A program made the translations under genes and the position numbers. DNA of 64,000 nt, from NCBI GenBank assembly GCA_002422345.1, contig DIUL01000004.1, positions 1 to 64,000 of the forward strand, read 5' to 3'. The notes beneath the pieces are model-generated. The model was given only the letters and a program-made list of their open reading frames with translations, searched no databases and was not told the origin of the DNA. Positions 7,313 through 16,200 of the stretch are shown in pieces. Source of the stretch: Acetobacteraceae bacterium UBA6159. GTDB taxonomy: Bacteria > Pseudomonadota > Alphaproteobacteria > Acetobacterales > Acetobacteraceae. How positions within the stretch are numbered: the stretch's first letter is position 1; each line of letters opens with the position of its first letter.

Positions 7313-8437
7313 ATGATGCAGCCACCTCCGGCACAGCCCGGCATGCGCGAGGATGAGATCGACACCCCCGCGCTGGTCATCGACCTCGACGCCTTCGAAT
7401 ACAACCTGGACCACATGGCGGCGCTGCTGGCCCCGACCGGGGTGAAGCTGCGCGCCCATGCCAAGACGCATAAATCTCCGGTCATCGCCAAGTTGCAGAT
7501 GGCGCGCGGCGCGGTCGGGCAATGCGTGCAGAAGACCACGGAAGCCGAGGTGCTGGCCTGGGGCGGCATCCCCGACATCCTGATCAGCAATGAGGTCGTG
7601 GGCGCCGCCAAGCTCGCCCGTGTCTGCGCCTTGTCGCGGATCACCAACATCGCCCTGTGTGTCGATGATCCGCTTCAGGTGGCGGCGATCGAGGCGGCCG
7701 CGTCCGATGCCGGCATCCGCATGACCGTGCTGGTCGAGATCGATGTCGGCGCCGCCCGCTGCGGCGTGCCGGCCGGCCCCGAGGCCGTGGCGCTGTCCCA
7801 GCGCATCGCGGCGTCCAAGCATCTGCGCTTCGGCGGGCTGCAGGCCTACCAGGGCAGCGCCCAGCACAAGCGCACGGTCGCCGAACGCCGGACCCTAATC
7901 GACGGCGCTATCGATGCCTCCCGCCGGACGGTCGAGCAACTGCGCCAGCAGGGATTGGACTGCCCGATCGTCGGCGGCGCGGGCACCGGGACATTCCAAT
8001 TGGAGGCGGCGTCGGGCGTCTATACCGAAATGCAGGCCGGCAGCTACGTGTTCATGGACGCGGACTACGCCCGCAACCTCGATGCAGGCGGCGCGCCGGT
8101 CAGCACGTTCCGCCATGCGCTGTTCGTGCTGGCGACGGTCATGAGCGCGCCGCGCCGAGGCCTCGCCGTGCTCGACGCGGGGCATAAGGCGGTGGCGGTG
8201 GACTCGGGGATGCCAACGCTGTGGCAGAAGCCGGATATCCGCTACGTCAGCGCGTCCGACGAACACGGCAAGCTGGATGTGGGCAGCGAGACGGAGATGC
8301 CAAAGCTGGGCGAAAAGCTGCGCCTGGTGCCGGGGCATTGCGACCCGACGGTGGACAAATACGACTGGTATGTGGGCGTGCGGAAGGGGCGGGTGGAGTG
8401 CCTTTGGCCCGTGGCGGCGCGGGGTGGGTTGAGCTGA
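7313..8437 (+). CDS. DSD1/D-threonine aldolase-like PLP enzyme (alanine-racemase fold)
   Basis: A 374-residue fold-type-III PLP enzyme. IDTPALVIDLDAFEYN opens the TIM barrel, and the PLP Lys is in LRAHAKTHKSP. A C-terminal metal site GHCDPTVDKYD matches the zinc or manganese ligands of D-serine dehydratase, D-threonine aldolase and 3-hydroxy-D-aspartate aldolase. These enzymes act on D-3-hydroxy amino acids in the cytoplasm. Which of the three reactions it performs cannot be told. It starts 7 nt after the cyclotransferase-like gene, so coordinate expression is likely. Confidence 0.87.
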   Translation: MMQPPPAQPGMREDEIDTPALVIDLDAFEYNLDHMAALLAPTGVKLRAHAKTHKSPVIAKLQMARGAVGQCVQKTTEAEVLAWGGIPDILISNEVVGAAKLARVCALSRITNIALCVDDPLQVAAIEAAASDAGIRMTVLVEIDVGAARCGVPAGPEAVALSQRIAASKHLRFGGLQAYQGSAQHKRTVAERRTLIDGAIDASRRTVEQLRQQGLDCPIVGGAGTGTFQLEAASGVYTEMQAGSYVFMDADYARNLDAGGAPVSTFRHALFVLATVMSAPRRGLAVLDAGHKAVAVDSGMPTLWQKPDIRYVSASDEHGKLDVGSETEMPKLGEKLRLVPGHCDPTVDKYDWYVGVRKGRVECLWPVAARGGLS

Positions 8438-8472
8438 GAGTGGCTCTGGGCGGAGCGTTAACCGGCGTGCCT

Positions 8473-8516
8473 ATCCACGGCAGGGAAAAGCCGTGGATGG
8501 CGGGCCTTCGCCCGCC
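8473..8516. repeat. Double-hairpin intergenic repeat
   Basis: Two adjacent stems: ATCCACGGC (8473-8481) with GCCGTGGAT (8490-8498), then GGCGGGC-CTTC-GCCCGCC (8499-8516). It sits between convergent genes and looks like a REP/BIME-type element. It could also serve as a bidirectional transcript end. No coding potential is supported in 8438-8559. Confidence 0.55.
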
Positions 8517-8559
8517 ACGACGTGGATGGGCCGATCGCGCGCGCTGACCGCCCCAACAC

Positions 8560-8964
8560 CTAAGCCAAATCCACCGAATACCGCGTCAAATCCACCAACG
8601 CGCAATGCCGCAGCGCCCCTTCCTCGGTCGCCTTCAGCACCACCTGGGGCGCCGCGTTCGCCTCCAAGGCCTCCTGCCACCGAGGCGCGCACAGGCACCA
8701 CCGGTCCCCCGGCTTCAGCCCCGCGAACCCGAACTCCGGCCGAGGCGTGGAAAGGTCGTTCCCTGACGCCTTGCTGAACGCCAGGAATTCCTCCGTCATC
8801 ACGGCGCAGACCGTGTGGCTGCCGACATCCTCGGGTGCGGTGTCGCAGCAGCCATTGCGGAAGAAACCGGTCATCGGCTCAGACGAGCACATGGCCAGCG
8901 GCCCACCCAGCACGTTGCGGGAAGGGCGCCGGCCCGGACGCCGACCGGTTTCATCGAATGGCAT
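8560..8964 (-). CDS. DUF2237 family protein
   Basis: A 134-residue protein that fits the DUF2237 family closely: NVLGGPLAMCSSEPMTGFFR, GCCDTAPEDVGSHTVCAVMT, FLAFSKASGNDLSTP, then FGFAGLKPGDRWCLCAPRW. The function of the family is unknown. Its conserved Cys, Asp and Trp pattern suggests a small enzyme or metal-binding protein. It lies 3 nt downstream of nusB on the same strand and may be read through from the riboflavin operon. Confidence 0.88.
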   Translation of the reverse strand: MPFDETGRRPGRRPSRNVLGGPLAMCSSEPMTGFFRNGCCDTAPEDVGSHTVCAVMTEEFLAFSKASGNDLSTPRPEFGFAGLKPGDRWCLCAPRWQEALEANAAPQVVLKATEEGALRHCALVDLTRYSVDLA

Positions 8965-8967
8965 GCC

Positions 8968-9468
8968 TTACCCTCCTGACCGCTCCGCCCGCGCGAAATC
9001 ATCGGGCCGCAACAACCGCGCCAGCCGATCGAGCACGGCATTCGCCAAGCCCGCCTCGGGGCCGGTGAAGAACCCCCGCGCGACATCCAGATACTCGTTG
9101 ATCACGACCCGCGCCGGCGGCCCGTCGGCCATCGCGAGCTCCGCCCCACCGGCACGCAGTAGCGCCCGCAACACCGGGTCCAGCCGGTTGATCGGCCAGT
9201 CGGCCGGCAAGGCCTGGGCCAGCATCGCGTCGATGGTTTCCTGCTGGCGGATCGTGGCGCGGACGATGCGGCTGAACAGCGGCACCTCCGCGTCCGGAAT
9301 CCGCCCGTCCTCGAAGCCCGCGCCGCTGGGCGGTTCGCCCAGCCGATGGCGGATGAACTGGTCGATCACCGTTTCCGGGCTGTCGCCGGCCTGCTCGCTC
9401 TGGAACAGCGCCTGCACCGCGGCCACGCGCGAGGCGGTGCGGGAACGGGTCTTGGGTGCCTTGCTCAT
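8968..9468 (-). CDS. nusB: Transcription antitermination factor NusB
   Basis: A 166-residue all-helical RNA-binding protein. RTASRVAAVQALFQSEQAG at the start, then INRLDPVLRALLRAGGAEL and VVINEYLDVARGFF are NusB signatures. With NusE (S10) it binds boxA RNA and supports rRNA antitermination. The frame is open 18 codons upstream, but the conserved start is MSKAPKTRSR at 9468. It is 25 nt downstream of ribH, the usual alphaproteobacterial arrangement. Confidence 0.94.
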   Translation of the reverse strand: MSKAPKTRSRTASRVAAVQALFQSEQAGDSPETVIDQFIRHRLGEPPSGAGFEDGRIPDAEVPLFSRIVRATIRQQETIDAMLAQALPADWPINRLDPVLRALLRAGGAELAMADGPPARVVINEYLDVARGFFTGPEAGLANAVLDRLARLLRPDDFARAERSGG

Positions 9469-9493
9469 GACCGGTTCGATTGGAACCCCTGGA

Positions 9494-9976
9494 TCATGCG
9501 GCCCCCAGATGGCGGGCGGCATTGATCTGGATCAGAGCGGCGGCGGCGGCCTCGGCCCCCTTGTTGTGGCCATCCTGGCCCGACCGCGCCTCGGCCTGCG
9601 CCAGCGTGTCACAGGTCAGCAGCCCGGTGCCCAGGCACATGCCGAACTGCAAGGACACGTCCAGCATCGCCTGCATCGTGGCGGCGCAGATGAAGTCGTA
9701 ATGGTCGGTCTCGCCACGGATCACGCAGCCCAGGGCCACGAAACCATCGTACCGCTTCGACCCGCGCATCGCGAGCCGCAGCACCTGCGGCAGCTCATAG
9801 GCGCCGGCGACGTCCAGGACCTCGCAGGTGCCGCCTGCCTCATTGATGATGCGTTCAGCCCCGGTGGTCATCCCGTTGATCACGGTCCGGTAATAGGGCG
9901 CGCGCACGATCAGCAGATGCGGCGCGGGCCCGGCGACCGCGGGCGCCGAGGGAAGGGCGGCGTCCTGAGTGCTCAT
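9494..9976 (-). CDS. ribH: 6,7-dimethyl-8-ribityllumazine synthase
   Basis: A 160-residue lumazine synthase condensing 5-amino-6-ribitylaminouracil with 3,4-dihydroxy-2-butanone 4-phosphate. The core motifs are VAGAYELPQVLR, YDGFVALGCVIRGETDHYDF (with the catalytic His) and GLLTCDTLAQAEARSG, followed by NKGAEAA. The N-terminus is about 15 residues longer than the minimal domain. The start ATG at 9976 overlaps the stop of the upstream rib gene by 4 nt (ATGA). The upstream extension of the frame is antisense noise. Confidence 0.95.
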   Translation of the reverse strand: MSTQDAALPSAPAVAGPAPHLLIVRAPYYRTVINGMTTGAERIINEAGGTCEVLDVAGAYELPQVLRLAMRGSKRYDGFVALGCVIRGETDHYDFICAATMQAMLDVSLQFGMCLGTGLLTCDTLAQAEARSGQDGHNKGAEAAAAALIQINAARHLGAA

Positions 9977-11127
9977 ACTTCGTATCCTCCGCCGACGATG
10001 TCCGGGATCGGCCGTTGTTCGATGATGTTGAGGCCATAGCCTTCCAGGCCGACCACGGTGCGGCGGCGGTTGGTCAGCAGCACCATGTCCTTGACGCCAA
10101 GGTCGAGCAGGATCTGTGCCCCGATGCCATAGTCGCGCAGAACCTTCTGTGGCTTCTCGTTCTGCGAGAGCTGCCGCACCCGTTCGGCGAGCGCGGTCTT
10201 GCGATGCTCCCGGATCAGCACGACGACGCCGCGGCCGGCCTTCGCGATCATGTGCATGGAATTGTGGATCGAAATCCAATGCGGAGAGGCGGTCATGTCG
10301 TCCAGCAGGTCGACGGCGTGCATCCGCACCAGGATCGGGCCGGGGGCGCTCAGGTCGCCCTTCACCAGTGCCAGGTGCTCCTGATACTCGACCGTGTTGG
10401 CATAGACGACCGCGCGCCATTCGCCGCCGGCGGGGTGCTTGTAGCTGCCTTCCTCCACCTTGCGGACCAGGCGCTCGGTGATGCGCCGGTGCGCGATCAG
10501 GTCGGCGATCGTCCCCAGCTTGAGGTTGTGCATCTGCGCGAAGGCCACCAGGTCCGGCATGCGCGCCATGGTGCCGTCGTCGTTCATGATCTCGCAGATC
10601 ACGGCGGCCGGGTACAGGCCGGCGCTGCGGGCGAAATCGACGGAGGCCTCGGTATGGCCGGCACGCACCAGCGTGCCACCTTCGCGCGCCATCAGCGGGA
10701 ACACATGCCCCGGCGTGGTGATGTCGTCGCGCCCGCTTTCCGGGTTGATCGCGACAGCCACGGTCCGCGCGCGGTCGGCGGCGGAGATGCCGGTCGTCAC
10801 ACCTTCCCGCGCCTCGATCGACACGGTGAACGCGGTCTGGTGGCGCGTGCCGTTCTGCTGGCTCATGAGCGGCAGGCCGAGCTGCTCCACCCGCTGGCGG
10901 GTCATGGCGAGGCAGATCAGGCCGCGCGCGTACTTGGCCATGAAGTTGATCGCGTCGGGCGTGGCGAACTGGGCGGGGATGATCAGGTCGCCCTCGTTCT
11001 CCCGGTCCTCGTCATCCACCAGGATGAACATGCGGCCGTTGCGCGCTTCCTCGATCAGGTCGGCGGCCGGTGAGATGAACTTCGACAGTTCGGTCTTCAC
11101 CGGCGGTTCGTAGAAAAGGTTTTCCAT
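9973..11127 (-). CDS. ribB: 3,4-dihydroxy-2-butanone 4-phosphate synthase with degenerate GTP cyclohydrolase II domain (ribBX type)
   Basis: 384 residues. The N-terminal domain (about 15-215) is RibB: ILVDDEDRENEGDLIIPAQF, RHQTAFTVSIEAREGVTTGI and GHTEASVDFARSAGL carry the active-site residues that form DHBP from ribulose 5-phosphate. The C-terminal domain (about 225-384) has the GTP cyclohydrolase II fold tail KVLRDYGIGAQILLDLGV and LLTNRRRTVVGLEGYGL. The zinc-ligand Cys cluster is missing (that region reads DLLDDMTASPHWISIHNS), as is the RQEGRGIG motif. This matches the ribBX variant known in proteobacteria, in which the second domain cannot be catalytic. A separate ribA is therefore expected elsewhere. 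Its start overlaps the ribE stop (TGATG). Confidence 0.93.
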   Translation of the reverse strand: MENLFYEPPVKTELSKFISPAADLIEEARNGRMFILVDDEDRENEGDLIIPAQFATPDAINFMAKYARGLICLAMTRQRVEQLGLPLMSQQNGTRHQTAFTVSIEAREGVTTGISAADRARTVAVAINPESGRDDITTPGHVFPLMAREGGTLVRAGHTEASVDFARSAGLYPAAVICEIMNDDGTMARMPDLVAFAQMHNLKLGTIADLIAHRRITERLVRKVEEGSYKHPAGGEWRAVVYANTVEYQEHLALVKGDLSAPGPILVRMHAVDLLDDMTASPHWISIHNSMHMIAKAGRGVVVLIREHRKTALAERVRQLSQNEKPQKVLRDYGIGAQILLDLGVKDMVLLTNRRRTVVGLEGYGLNIIEQRPIPDIVGGGYEV

Positions 11128-11750
11128 CAGCCGGCCCCCTTTGCCGCACCCGATTGGGCTTCCGCCAGGCGGGCCACGTAACGCGCCAGCATGTCGATCT
11201 CGATATTCACCGCGTCGCCCGGTTGCAGCGTGGCGAAGCTGGTGACCGAGGCGGTGTGCGGGATGATGTTCACACCGAATGTATCACCACGCACCGCGTT
11301 GACCGTCAACGATACGCCGTTGATCGCGATGCTTCCTTTTTCCGCTATGAAACGCGAAAGCTCGGCCGGCACCTGGAAGGTCCAGCGGATCGAGCCGTTT
11401 TCCGGCACCGCCGAAACCGTCCGCCCGACGCCATCCACATGACCGGACACGATATGTCCGCCCAGTTCGTCGCCCACCTTCAACGATCGCTCCAGGTTCA
11501 CCTGCGACCCGACGGCCCAGGTTCCCATCGTGGTGCATGACAGGGTTTCCGCGGACACATCGACGGCGAACCAATCCGCCCCCAGCTCCACCGCCGTCAG
11601 GCAGCAGCCGGAGCACGAGATGGACGCGCCGAGGGCGATCGAGGCCGTGTCCTCCCACGGCGCATGGATGACAAGGCGCATGTCCTTTCCGGCACCGATC
11701 GGGTCGATCGAGCGGATGGTGCCAAGGGCGGTGACAATTCCGGTGAACAT
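11127..11750 (-). CDS. ribE: Riboflavin synthase, alpha subunit
   Basis: A 207-residue protein with two lumazine-binding repeats. It starts MFTGIVTALGTI, has CSGCCLTAVELG and VDVSAETLSCTTMG in repeat 1, and GHIVSGHVDGVG, SIAINGVSLTVNAV and IPHTAS in repeat 2. It dismutates two lumazines to riboflavin plus the pyrimidine precursor. The stop of ribD directly abuts its start, and its own stop overlaps ribB, so translation is coupled along the operon. Confidence 0.95.
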   Translation of the reverse strand: MFTGIVTALGTIRSIDPIGAGKDMRLVIHAPWEDTASIALGASISCSGCCLTAVELGADWFAVDVSAETLSCTTMGTWAVGSQVNLERSLKVGDELGGHIVSGHVDGVGRTVSAVPENGSIRWTFQVPAELSRFIAEKGSIAINGVSLTVNAVRGDTFGVNIIPHTASVTSFATLQPGDAVNIEIDMLARYVARLAEAQSGAAKGAG

Positions 11751-12854
11751 TCAGCCTCGCCTGGTGAATTCGCTGAGCAGGTCGTCGCCCAGCGGCGTGA
11801 TACGGGTTCGCACAAACCTCGGCATGATAGCCAGTTTTTCAACGCCGAACGCCTGCACGCCGGGCCAGCCGTCGCCGCCCATCACGGCGGGGGCGTGGAA
11901 CCAGGCGATGCGGTCGACCAGATCGGCGCGCATCAGGGCCGCGGCGAGCTGCCCGCCGCCCTCGACCAGCACGCGCGTCAGGCCGGCTTTCCCCAGCGCC
12001 TGCATCGCGGCGGCAATGTCGAGGCCGAGCGGACCGGGGGGAACGGGGAGGAGGGTGGCTCCGGCCTCGGTATAGGCACGCTGGCGGGCGCGGTCCGCGT
12101 CCTCCCGCATCAGGAACCAGCTTGGCGCCTCGCGGGCGGTGCGGAGCAGGCGTGCGGTCAACGGGGTGCGGAGGTGGCTGTCGGCGATCACCCGCACCAC
12201 CGGGCTGGGCCGGAAACCGGGGATGCGGCAGGTCAGTTCGGGGTCATCGGCGACAGCCGTCCCCGCGCCGGCCATCACCGCGTCGTGCCGGCCCCGCAGC
12301 GCGTGCGCCATGCGGCGGGCCTGCGGGCCGGTGATCCACTGGCTTTCCCCGGCGCGCGTCGCGATCCGCCCGTCGAGCGTCGTCGCCAGCTTCAGGGTCA
12401 CCAGCGGGCGGCCCAGCCTGATCCGGGTGATGAACCCCGCAAGCGTGTCGAGCGCCTCATGCTCCAGCACGCCGGTGTCCACCTTGATCCCCGCGGCGCG
12501 AAGCTGCGCGAGGCCCCGGCTGTCGACCCTCGGGTCCGGATCGGCTGTGCCGGTGACGACCCGGGCGATGCCGGCGGCGATCAGGGCGTCGGTGCAGGGG
12601 GGCGACTTGCCCCAGTGGCAGCAGGGTTCAAGCGTGACATAGGCGGTCGCACCCCTCGCCGCGTCCTCCGCCATCGCCAGCGCCTGAGGCTCCGCATGCG
12701 GTCTTCCCCCCGGCGCCGTCGTCGCTCGGCCAACGACCCTGGTGCCGTTCACGATGACGCACCCGACCGAGGGGTTGGGCCAGGTCACGCCCAGCCCCCG
12801 GCGCGCGAGGGCGAGCGCGGTCCGCATATGGTCGAGATCGGCGGCCATTGGCAT
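11751..12854 (-). CDS. ribD: Bifunctional diaminohydroxyphosphoribosylaminopyrimidine deaminase / 5-amino-6-(5-phosphoribosylamino)uracil reductase
   Basis: 367 residues. The N-terminal deaminase domain (about 8-150) has the zinc motif HAEPQALAMA plus VTLEPCCHWGKSPPC. The C-terminal reductase domain (about 155-360) starts PLVTLKLATTLDGRIATRAG and contains RVLVEGGGQLAAALM. It performs the second and third steps of riboflavin synthesis after GTP cyclohydrolase II. It is the first gene of a ribD-ribE-ribB-ribH-nusB operon. No FMN riboswitch was recognised in 12855-13270. Two in-frame upstream codons (MPMAAD) leave the exact start slightly uncertain. Confidence 0.94.
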   Translation of the reverse strand: MPMAADLDHMRTALALARRGLGVTWPNPSVGCVIVNGTRVVGRATTAPGGRPHAEPQALAMAEDAARGATAYVTLEPCCHWGKSPPCTDALIAAGIARVVTGTADPDPRVDSRGLAQLRAAGIKVDTGVLEHEALDTLAGFITRIRLGRPLVTLKLATTLDGRIATRAGESQWITGPQARRMAHALRGRHDAVMAGAGTAVADDPELTCRIPGFRPSPVVRVIADSHLRTPLTARLLRTAREAPSWFLMREDADRARQRAYTEAGATLLPVPPGPLGLDIAAAMQALGKAGLTRVLVEGGGQLAAALMRADLVDRIAWFHAPAVMGGDGWPGVQAFGVEKLAIMPRFVRTRITPLGDDLLSEFTRRG

Positions 12855-13270
12855 GGCTGTCAGAGGCGGTTCGGTTGGGGGTTGGGCACCGGGGTGATCC
12901 GTTGGAGGGGACTGGAGTCCCCATCAATGCCAGAGGTGGCGAAAGCATCAAGGGGCAGGAGGGTGGTTTGTGGTGGTTTCGGGGGTTTCGTTGGGGAGAG
13001 GCGGCTGCCGCACGGGAAAGGAGCGTGGGTGAGGCGGGAGGGGCGGGGGGTATGAGGTGTGATGTAGAGATGTGAGATGGGGCCGGGTTGGGGTACGACG
13101 CCTCTCTCTCCGTCATGGCCCCTCTCTCCGTCATGGCCGGGCTTGACCCGGCCACCCGCTCGACGGCGGTGATGCAGACGGGCGGTGCCTCAAAAAGGGG
13201 TTGAACACGGAGGACACGGAGGACGACGGAGCACCACCGAGGGCTGTGGATCGGCGGGCGGTGCGCGGGA
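12855..13270. other. Intergenic stretch with palindromic repeats
   Basis: No gene is supported. It holds GGGGACT-GG-AGTCCCC (12907-12922), a tandem CTCTCTCCGTCATGGCC (about 13104-13138) and a perfect 7-bp hairpin GGCCGGG-CTTGA-CCCGGCC (13135-13153). The last is the widespread alphaproteobacterial CGTCATGGCCGGGCTTGACCCGGCC-type repeat. The ribD promoter must lie here, but no convincing boxes were found. Confidence 0.5.
13135..13153. repeat. REP-type palindrome GGCCGGG-CTTGA-CCCGGCC
   Basis: A perfect 7-bp stem with a 5-nt loop, preceded by CGTCATG. The half-motif CTCTCTCCGTCATGGCC is duplicated just before it. Such palindromes are scattered between genes in many alphaproteobacteria. Confidence 0.6.
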
Positions 13271-16200
13271 TCAATGCCCTGGCGGAGGTTCGAACCCGTC
13301 CTGTAGGAAGGCGTCGAAATCCCCGTGTCGGATCGTGTCCTGGAACAAGTGCAGGATATTCGGCAGTTCGATCGTGAACCGTGCGATGAAACGGTATTCC
13401 TCGACGTCCGCGTCCCCCATCAGCTCTTCATCATAAAGCGGTTTCCGCCGATCCCGTTCTGAGCGCCAATGCCGCACATAGTTGGCGCGCGAATGAACCG
13501 AGCTAATGTCCGCGTCGACCACATGCACCAGCACCTTTTGCATGAATTTCTCGGAATCCGACTGGCATTGAAGCCACGTCTCGTAAAGCTCCATCATGCA
13601 ATAAGCAGATTGCAGATACTTCTTGCTGAGAAAAACGAAGACCCGATCCGCGCGCGAGATCTGGCGCGTGAACTCCCGTATCCGATCCCCCGGCTTCATG
13701 TCCTTCTTGTCGCGCAGGATCGTCAGGCCCTTGTCCTCCGCCTCCTGACACAGTCGGTCGACCTTGTCCTCCCGCTCCGGCCCACCCGGCTCCTTGTCGT
13801 TCCAGGCATAGGACACCGCATACAACCGCCCATCCGTCGGCGCCCGGTCCGGCGTGATCGGCGGTTCCGGCCGAGCGTCCGGGTCCGCTTCGATCGGCGG
13901 CAGGCCAATCGGCGGGGCCTTCATCCGCCCGCTCGGCCGATCCGGGCGAGGGGCCGTCTGACCATTCACCGTGGGCTTCAACCCCAGCCGCTCGTTCTCC
14001 TTCTCGATCAACGCCAGCAGCCGGTCCCGCAGCGCCTCGGCCTGGCCGCCCTTGGTCTGGATGGTGACGGAGCCCTTCCACGCCCCCTCCGCCATCGTCT
14101 GTTCCACCAGCGCTCGGCTGTGGGTCGTGGAGTCATACAGGCAGACGCCGCCTCGGAAGTAATCGGCCTTGGCGCCCGCGAGGCCGCCCAGATGCGCGAT
14201 CACCCCGCGCATCAGCCCCTCATGCAGGAAGTCATAATCCAGCGTCAGGATCTGGTGCGCCGGCCCCTCGCCCCAGGTGCGGTCGATGTCGTCCTGAACA
14301 TCGGCGCGCGGTGGCAGCAGGTCGGGCGCGATGTAGATCGTGTTGTCGTCGTACTCGGAACCGTACTCCGGACCCCGGTAGACGAAGCAGATGCCGCAGG
14401 ACCGCATCATGCTCAGGAACAGCCGCTGTTCCCCGACCGAGTATTCCCCCCACACCAGCCCGGCGAGGCGCGCCCGGTCGAACTGCCCGCCATCGGCCAG
14501 CAGTTTCGTATAGGCGGCGCCTCGTTCAAACACCGCATAGATCGCGTTCAGCGCCCAGGTGTGGTCCAGAACGATCCGGTCGTTGAACAGACCTTCCTGG
14601 TAGAACAGCGTCCCGAGACTGTGCAGATACTCCAGCAGATGCGCCGGGGACGACACGCCGCCGGCCTCCTGGCACCATTGCTCGAACAGGTCCTTGTCGA
14701 TCAGCCGGTAATCCTCGGGCATCGAGCCATCCGGCAGCCGCAACCCCTCGATCCGCTTCCGCACCGCCGCTCGGCCGCGACCGATGGAGGCGATGCCGCG
14801 TTGCCGGTCCAAGGCCGCCACGGCATTCCCCAAAGCGGCGGTCAGCATTCCCAGCCCGGGAGGACCGGCCGCGCTGGAGTCGACCAAGGGCGGTTGCCCC
14901 AATGCCTCCATCGCGTCCGGGGTCACCGGCGGCGCGTGCCATCGTGGAAGATCGGCCTTGGTGCGCGCGATCACGACCGGGCTGGTCCGGTCGCGCAGAT
15001 GGCGGACGTAGTCCAGCCAATAGGGCAAAGGGTGGTTGCGGAAGACCAGGCCGTGCTGGTCGGGTTCTGACTGCGGCTTTTCCGTCTCCGGGCACCAGGT
15101 GATCAGGAACAAGGCGCGGGAGCGGACGAACAGCGCATGCGTACCGTGATAGATGTCTTGCCCACCGAAATCCCAGATGTTGAGCCGGGTTTCGGGTTCC
15201 TCGCCTTGTGGGGGCAGGGTGGCGGTGGTGACGCGGATGCCGTGGGTGGAGTCCCACTTCGGGTCAAAGGCGTCGCCCTTCAGCCGCCGAGCCAACTGGG
15301 TCTTGCCGCTGCGGCCGTTGCCGAGGATGAGGAGTTTGACGTCCCGGATGGGTTCGGGGTCCTCGCCGAGGTCTTGGAGGTGGGCGCGGAGGCGGTCGAG
15401 GCAGTGGCCGCCCAGGACTTCGTCGGGGATGTCGGGGATGCGTGCGCGGGAGAGGTGGAGGATGTTCAGGGACGGCTTCATCCAGATTGCCACCGGCACG
15501 TCGTAGAGACTATTGCCGCTGCAATCGAGGTATTGGAGAGCGTGCAAAGCGGCGATGGGCGCGAGGTCGCTCACCTGTGTGTTGCGGCAATTGAGGCCTT
15601 GGAGAGCGTGCAAAGCGGCGATGGGCGCGAGGTCGCTCACCTGTGTGTTGCGGCAATTGAGGTTTTGGAGAGCGTGCAAAGCGGCGATGTGCGCGAGGTC
15701 GCTGACCTGTGTGCTGCTGCAATCGAGGTTTTGGAGAGCGTGCAAAGCGGCGATGGGCGCGAGGTCAGTCACGTTTGTGGAGCTGCAATTGAGGTATTGG
15801 AGAGCGTGCAAAGCGGCGATGGGCGCGAGGTCGCTCACCTGTGTGCCGCTGCAATTGAGGTTTTGGAGAGCGTGCAAAGTGGCGATGGGCGCGAGGTCGC
15901 TCACCTGTGTGTTGGTACAATTGAGGTTTTGGAGAGCGTGCAAAGTGGCGATGGGCGCGAGGTCGCTCACCTTTGTGTGGCTGCAATAGAGGATTTGGAG
16001 AGCGTGCAAGGCTGCGATGGGCGCGAGGTCGCTCACCTGTGTTTTGTGGCAATAGAGGATTTGGAGAGCGTGTAAAGCGGCGATGGGCGCGAGGTCGCTC
16101 ACCTGTGTGTAGCTGCAATCGAGGGTTTGGAGAGTTTGCAAAGCGGCGATGGGCGCGAGGTCGCTCACTTGTGTGAGGCGGCAGGATAACCGCGTCAGGA

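Noticed and set aside
12855..13270. FMN riboswitch upstream of ribD
   Set aside because: None of the conserved FMN-element segments was found. The region contains only palindromic repeats.
15137..16075. Plus-strand repeat frame (EVLESVQSGDGREVAHLC units)
   Set aside because: Antisense reading of the ten LRR units; the minus strand encodes the LRR-Roc-COR-TIR protein.
15506..16165. CRISPR-like array
   Set aside because: The 66-bp units are contiguous, with no unique spacers, and they maintain a 22-residue leucine-rich repeat in frame.
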